Positions 5,130 to 6,100 of a stretch of 6,100 nt of DNA are shown in pieces; within the stretch, counting starts at the first letter, position 1; each line of letters opens with the position of its first letter. The stretch covers positions 5,353 through 11,452 of the forward strand of contig JAHZFN010000063.1 in NCBI GenBank assembly GCA_019421315.1, read 5' to 3'. A program made the position numbers and the translations under genes. The stretch comes from Peptococcaceae bacterium. Lineage in GTDB: Bacteria; Bacillota; Dehalobacteriia; UBA4068; UBA4997. The notes beneath the pieces were generated by a model. It was not told the DNA's origin, did no database searches, and saw only the letters and a list, made by a program, of their open reading frames with translations.

Positions 5130-5130
5130 G

Positions 5131-5146
5131 CGTTGCTGTGACAACG
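5131..5146 (+). other. Small hairpin after the terminator
   Basis: CGTTG (5131-5135) pairs with CAACG (5142-5146) around a 6-nt loop. GCGTTGCT occurs twice 12 bp apart (5118-5125 and 5130-5137), so this hairpin reuses a copy of the terminator's right-arm sequence. It may compete with the terminator arm or be a duplication remnant. Confidence 0.25.
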
Positions 5147-5216
5147 TTCTTTTGACGGAATATTGGGAGACAATAGAGAATAATCTGACTATTGCCTTGC
5201 AATTTCTGAAAATTAC

Positions 5217-5244
5217 CACTTTGGCACAAAATGCCTTAAAAGTG
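5217..5244 (+). other. Bulged hairpin upstream of the lipoprotein-like gene
   Basis: CACTTTGGCA (5217-5226) pairs with TGCC (5232-5235) and, after a 3-nt bulge, AAAGTG (5239-5244), giving ten pairs with a CAAAA loop. No T-run follows immediately. It lies upstream of the putative -10 at 5279, so it may be a DNA-level site rather than an mRNA leader element. Confidence 0.3.
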
Positions 5245-5278
5245 TTGCTTTGGAGCGGTTTTTATAGTTAAATATACC

Positions 5279-5284
5279 TATAAT
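5279..5284 (+). promoter_or_regulatory. Possible -10 box for the lipoprotein-like gene
   Basis: A perfect TATAAT at 5279-5284 lies about 90 nt before the TTG start. No good -35 box stands at the right distance (CGGTTT at 17 nt), so the call rests on the -10 box and the AT-rich setting. An alternative is TTGCTT (5245-5250) with TTAAAT (5268-5273), spaced 17 nt. Confidence 0.35.
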
Positions 5285-5315
5285 ATTTTTTATATTTTAA
5301 TATTTTTTATATTTT
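5282..5315. repeat. Perfect 17-bp tandem duplication, A/T only
   Basis: The 17-mer AATATTTTTTATATTTT occurs at 5282-5298 and again directly at 5299-5315. A third, degraded copy may begin at 5318 (TATTTTTG). The first copy overlaps the putative -10 box, so unit number could affect promoter geometry or the 5' leader. Confidence 0.75.
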
Positions 5316-5359
5316 GGTATTTTTGTTGAGATTAGGGGTTTTGAAGTTTGTTTTGGAAT

Positions 5360-5366
5360 AGGGAGG
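5360..5366 (+). promoter_or_regulatory. Ribosome-binding site fixing a TTG start
   Basis: AGGGAGG at 5360-5366 stands 8 nt before TTG at 5375. The earlier in-frame TTG at 5348 lies upstream of this site and would translate through it, so 5375 is the better start. Confidence 0.8.
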
Positions 5367-5374
5367 ATTTAAAA

Positions 5375-5743
5375 TTGGCTGGAATATTGCAAAGGAAATT
5401 TATCATTTTCTTTGTTGTTATTTTGGGTGCGGCAGTTGTTTTTGGGGTATGCGGCGGCAGACAAAACGCCGAAAATTCGGCGGACGGCTGGTATGCGCCG
5501 GGAACTTATAAGGTGGGTGTGGATATTCCTGCGGGCGAATATTACGCTCAAAGTGTCGGCGGTATTGAAGGATTTTTCAAAATTAATTCCACCAAATCTT
5601 TTAAGGATTGCCAAATCAAATGCTGGGATAATTTTAATAATTCGGTGTATTTCACAGTTGATGAGGGCGATAGTCTGACGGTCAATTATGCCGATTTTAT
5701 CAAAGCGGAGGATGCGCCGCAGGTGAAAGTCGTTGAAGATTAG
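5375..5743 (+). CDS. Exported/lipoprotein-like protein with a YKVGxDIPAGEY domain, cut short by an in-frame TAG
   Basis: Translated from TTG 5375, the product is 122 residues. Basic residues (R7, K8) precede a hydrophobic stretch (about 9-25) ending at Cys26, then a polar linker. This suggests a lipoprotein signal, but the residue before Cys is Val, a poor lipobox, so a membrane-anchored form is possible. Residues 39-56, WYAPGTYKVGVDIPAGEY, carry a motif known from uncharacterised Gram-positive extracellular domains; the rest (to about 110) looks like a small beta domain. The role is unknown; the cell surface is the likely location. The frame stops at TAG (5741-5743), yet continues open for 71 codons with a second copy of the domain. 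All other genes here end in TAA, so the product is probably truncated or, less likely, read through. Confidence 0.7.
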   Translation: MAGILQRKFIIFFVVILGAAVVFGVCGGRQNAENSADGWYAPGTYKVGVDIPAGEYYAQSVGGIEGFFKINSTKSFKDCQIKCWDNFNNSVYFTVDEGDSLTVNYADFIKAEDAPQVKVVED

Positions 5744-5959
5744 TATGCCGAAAACAGCTATAAAATAGGCAAGGATTTGCCGGCGGGTGATTACGAACTG
5801 CTGCCTGTTGAAGAGGGCGCCAAATACAGCGTGGAAAAAAACAGCCTGTATACTTCCGATTCGGTGATTGACGAAAGCGAAATTACCAAAAGAGTTAACA
5901 TCAAACTGATCAATGGTCAGTATATCAGCTTTAACAATGCCGTTTTGATCCGAGAATAA
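5744..5959 (+). pseudogene. 3' half of the same gene: second YKxGxDxPAGxY domain, beyond the in-frame TAG
   Basis: In the same frame as the preceding CDS, 71 residues follow the TAG: YAENSYKIGKDLPAGDYEL, then a beta-rich segment ending NGQYISFNNAVLIRE and a TAA. The segment aligns without gaps to the first domain at an 84-codon period, and the TAG falls on the position of Trp39. TGG to TAG is a single-base change. No independent start is credible: the in-frame TTG at 5777 has its AAGGA almost touching the codon and would remove half the motif. Together with 5375-5743 it would form a 194-codon two-domain surface protein. Most likely this is a recent nonsense mutation, with suppression or readthrough as the alternative. 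Confidence 0.65.
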
Positions 5960-5980
5960 AGCGAAAATTTAGGAAAAAAA

Positions 5981-6022
5981 CAAAGCATTCCTGTGCCGAG
6001 CATGGGAATGCTTTGGTTTTTT
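5981..6022 (+). terminator. Strong Rho-independent terminator after the lipoprotein-like gene
   Basis: CAAAGCATTCC (5981-5991) pairs perfectly with GGAATGCTTTG (6005-6015). Five further pairs, two of them wobble, continue inward to a CGA loop (5997-5999), for 16 in all. A run of six T (6017-6022) follows. It lies 21 nt after the TAA of the second domain, not after the internal TAG, showing the transcription unit was built around the full-length frame. Confidence 0.9.
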
Positions 6023-6100
6023 GAAAAAAAATTATGGGTTTATAACAATAATTCATAGTAATTTAGTAGGATTTTTGGATTTTGGTGTAGAATTAAATTA

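Larger units (their letters stand above)
4995..5374. other. Intergenic region (380 nt): A/T tract, terminator, hairpins and promoter region
   Basis: No gene is evident. From 4991 to 5079 the strand carries only two G and no C, an extreme A/T tract. It leads into the terminator at 5075-5129. Short inverted repeats follow at 5131-5146, 5171-5194 and 5217-5244. Next come a TATAAT at 5279-5284 and the 17-bp duplication at 5282-5315, ahead of the TTG start at 5375. Confidence 0.6.

Noticed and set aside
4881..5229. Two minus-strand open frames over the A/T tract and terminator
   Set aside because: The predicted Tyr/Ile/Phe runs come from the A/T tract, and both frames cross the bidirectional terminator.
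5744..5959. Second domain as an independent gene starting at 5777
   Set aside because: The TTG has its AAGGA almost adjacent and would start inside the conserved motif, losing its YKIGKD half.

Overview
The window reads as a chromosomal segment of a low-GC bacterium, most likely a Bacillota (Firmicutes) member. The grounds are strong Shine-Dalgarno sites, AT-rich gene gaps, canonical -35/-10 promoters, Rho-independent terminators and a class I preQ1 riboswitch-like leader. The phylum is inferred; no rRNA or other marker gene is present.

Left half (1-2371, minus strand): three co-directional genes, transcribed right to left. They are a two-domain FkbM-type methyltransferase (1295-2371), deoxyribose-phosphate aldolase deoC (612-1253) and cytidine deaminase cdd (51-512). 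A ribosome site and ATG at the left edge suggest a further gene running out of the window. deoC and cdd form a nucleoside/deoxyriboside salvage pair. The methyltransferase is an unexpected companion, 41 nt upstream of deoC.

Divergent gap (2372-2829): it holds a 14-bp interrupted palindrome (2516-2554), a good extended -10 promoter (2587-2615), and, at the predicted 5' end of the transcript, a nested stem structure (2628-2705). This mRNA leads into a stand-alone PTS EIIC-like membrane protein (2830-3870). No EIIA or EIIB is nearby.

Middle gap (3871-4316): it holds a near-consensus promoter with a palindrome in its spacer (4002-4030), then almost at once a 13-bp terminator-type hairpin (4058-4090), phased short repeats, and, directly before the next gene, an H-type pseudoknot (4270-4308). 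The pseudoknot buries the Shine-Dalgarno site and matches the preQ1-I aptamer layout. The gene it precedes (4317-4994) is a YhhQ/COG1738 family queuosine-precursor transporter, the expected target for such a switch. The likely logic is that preQ1 binding stabilises the pseudoknot, hides the ribosome site and lowers precursor uptake.

Right end (4995-6100): an almost pure A/T tract and a long terminator (5075-5129) close the transporter gene. An AT-rich promoter region with a perfect 17-bp tandem duplication follows. Next comes a TTG-started exported protein with two copies of a 'YKxGxDxPAGxY' domain. A single in-frame TAG (5741-5743) separates the copies at the position where the first copy has Trp. 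A strong terminator (5981-6022) ends this unit. No mobile element, CRISPR array, tRNA or rRNA was seen.
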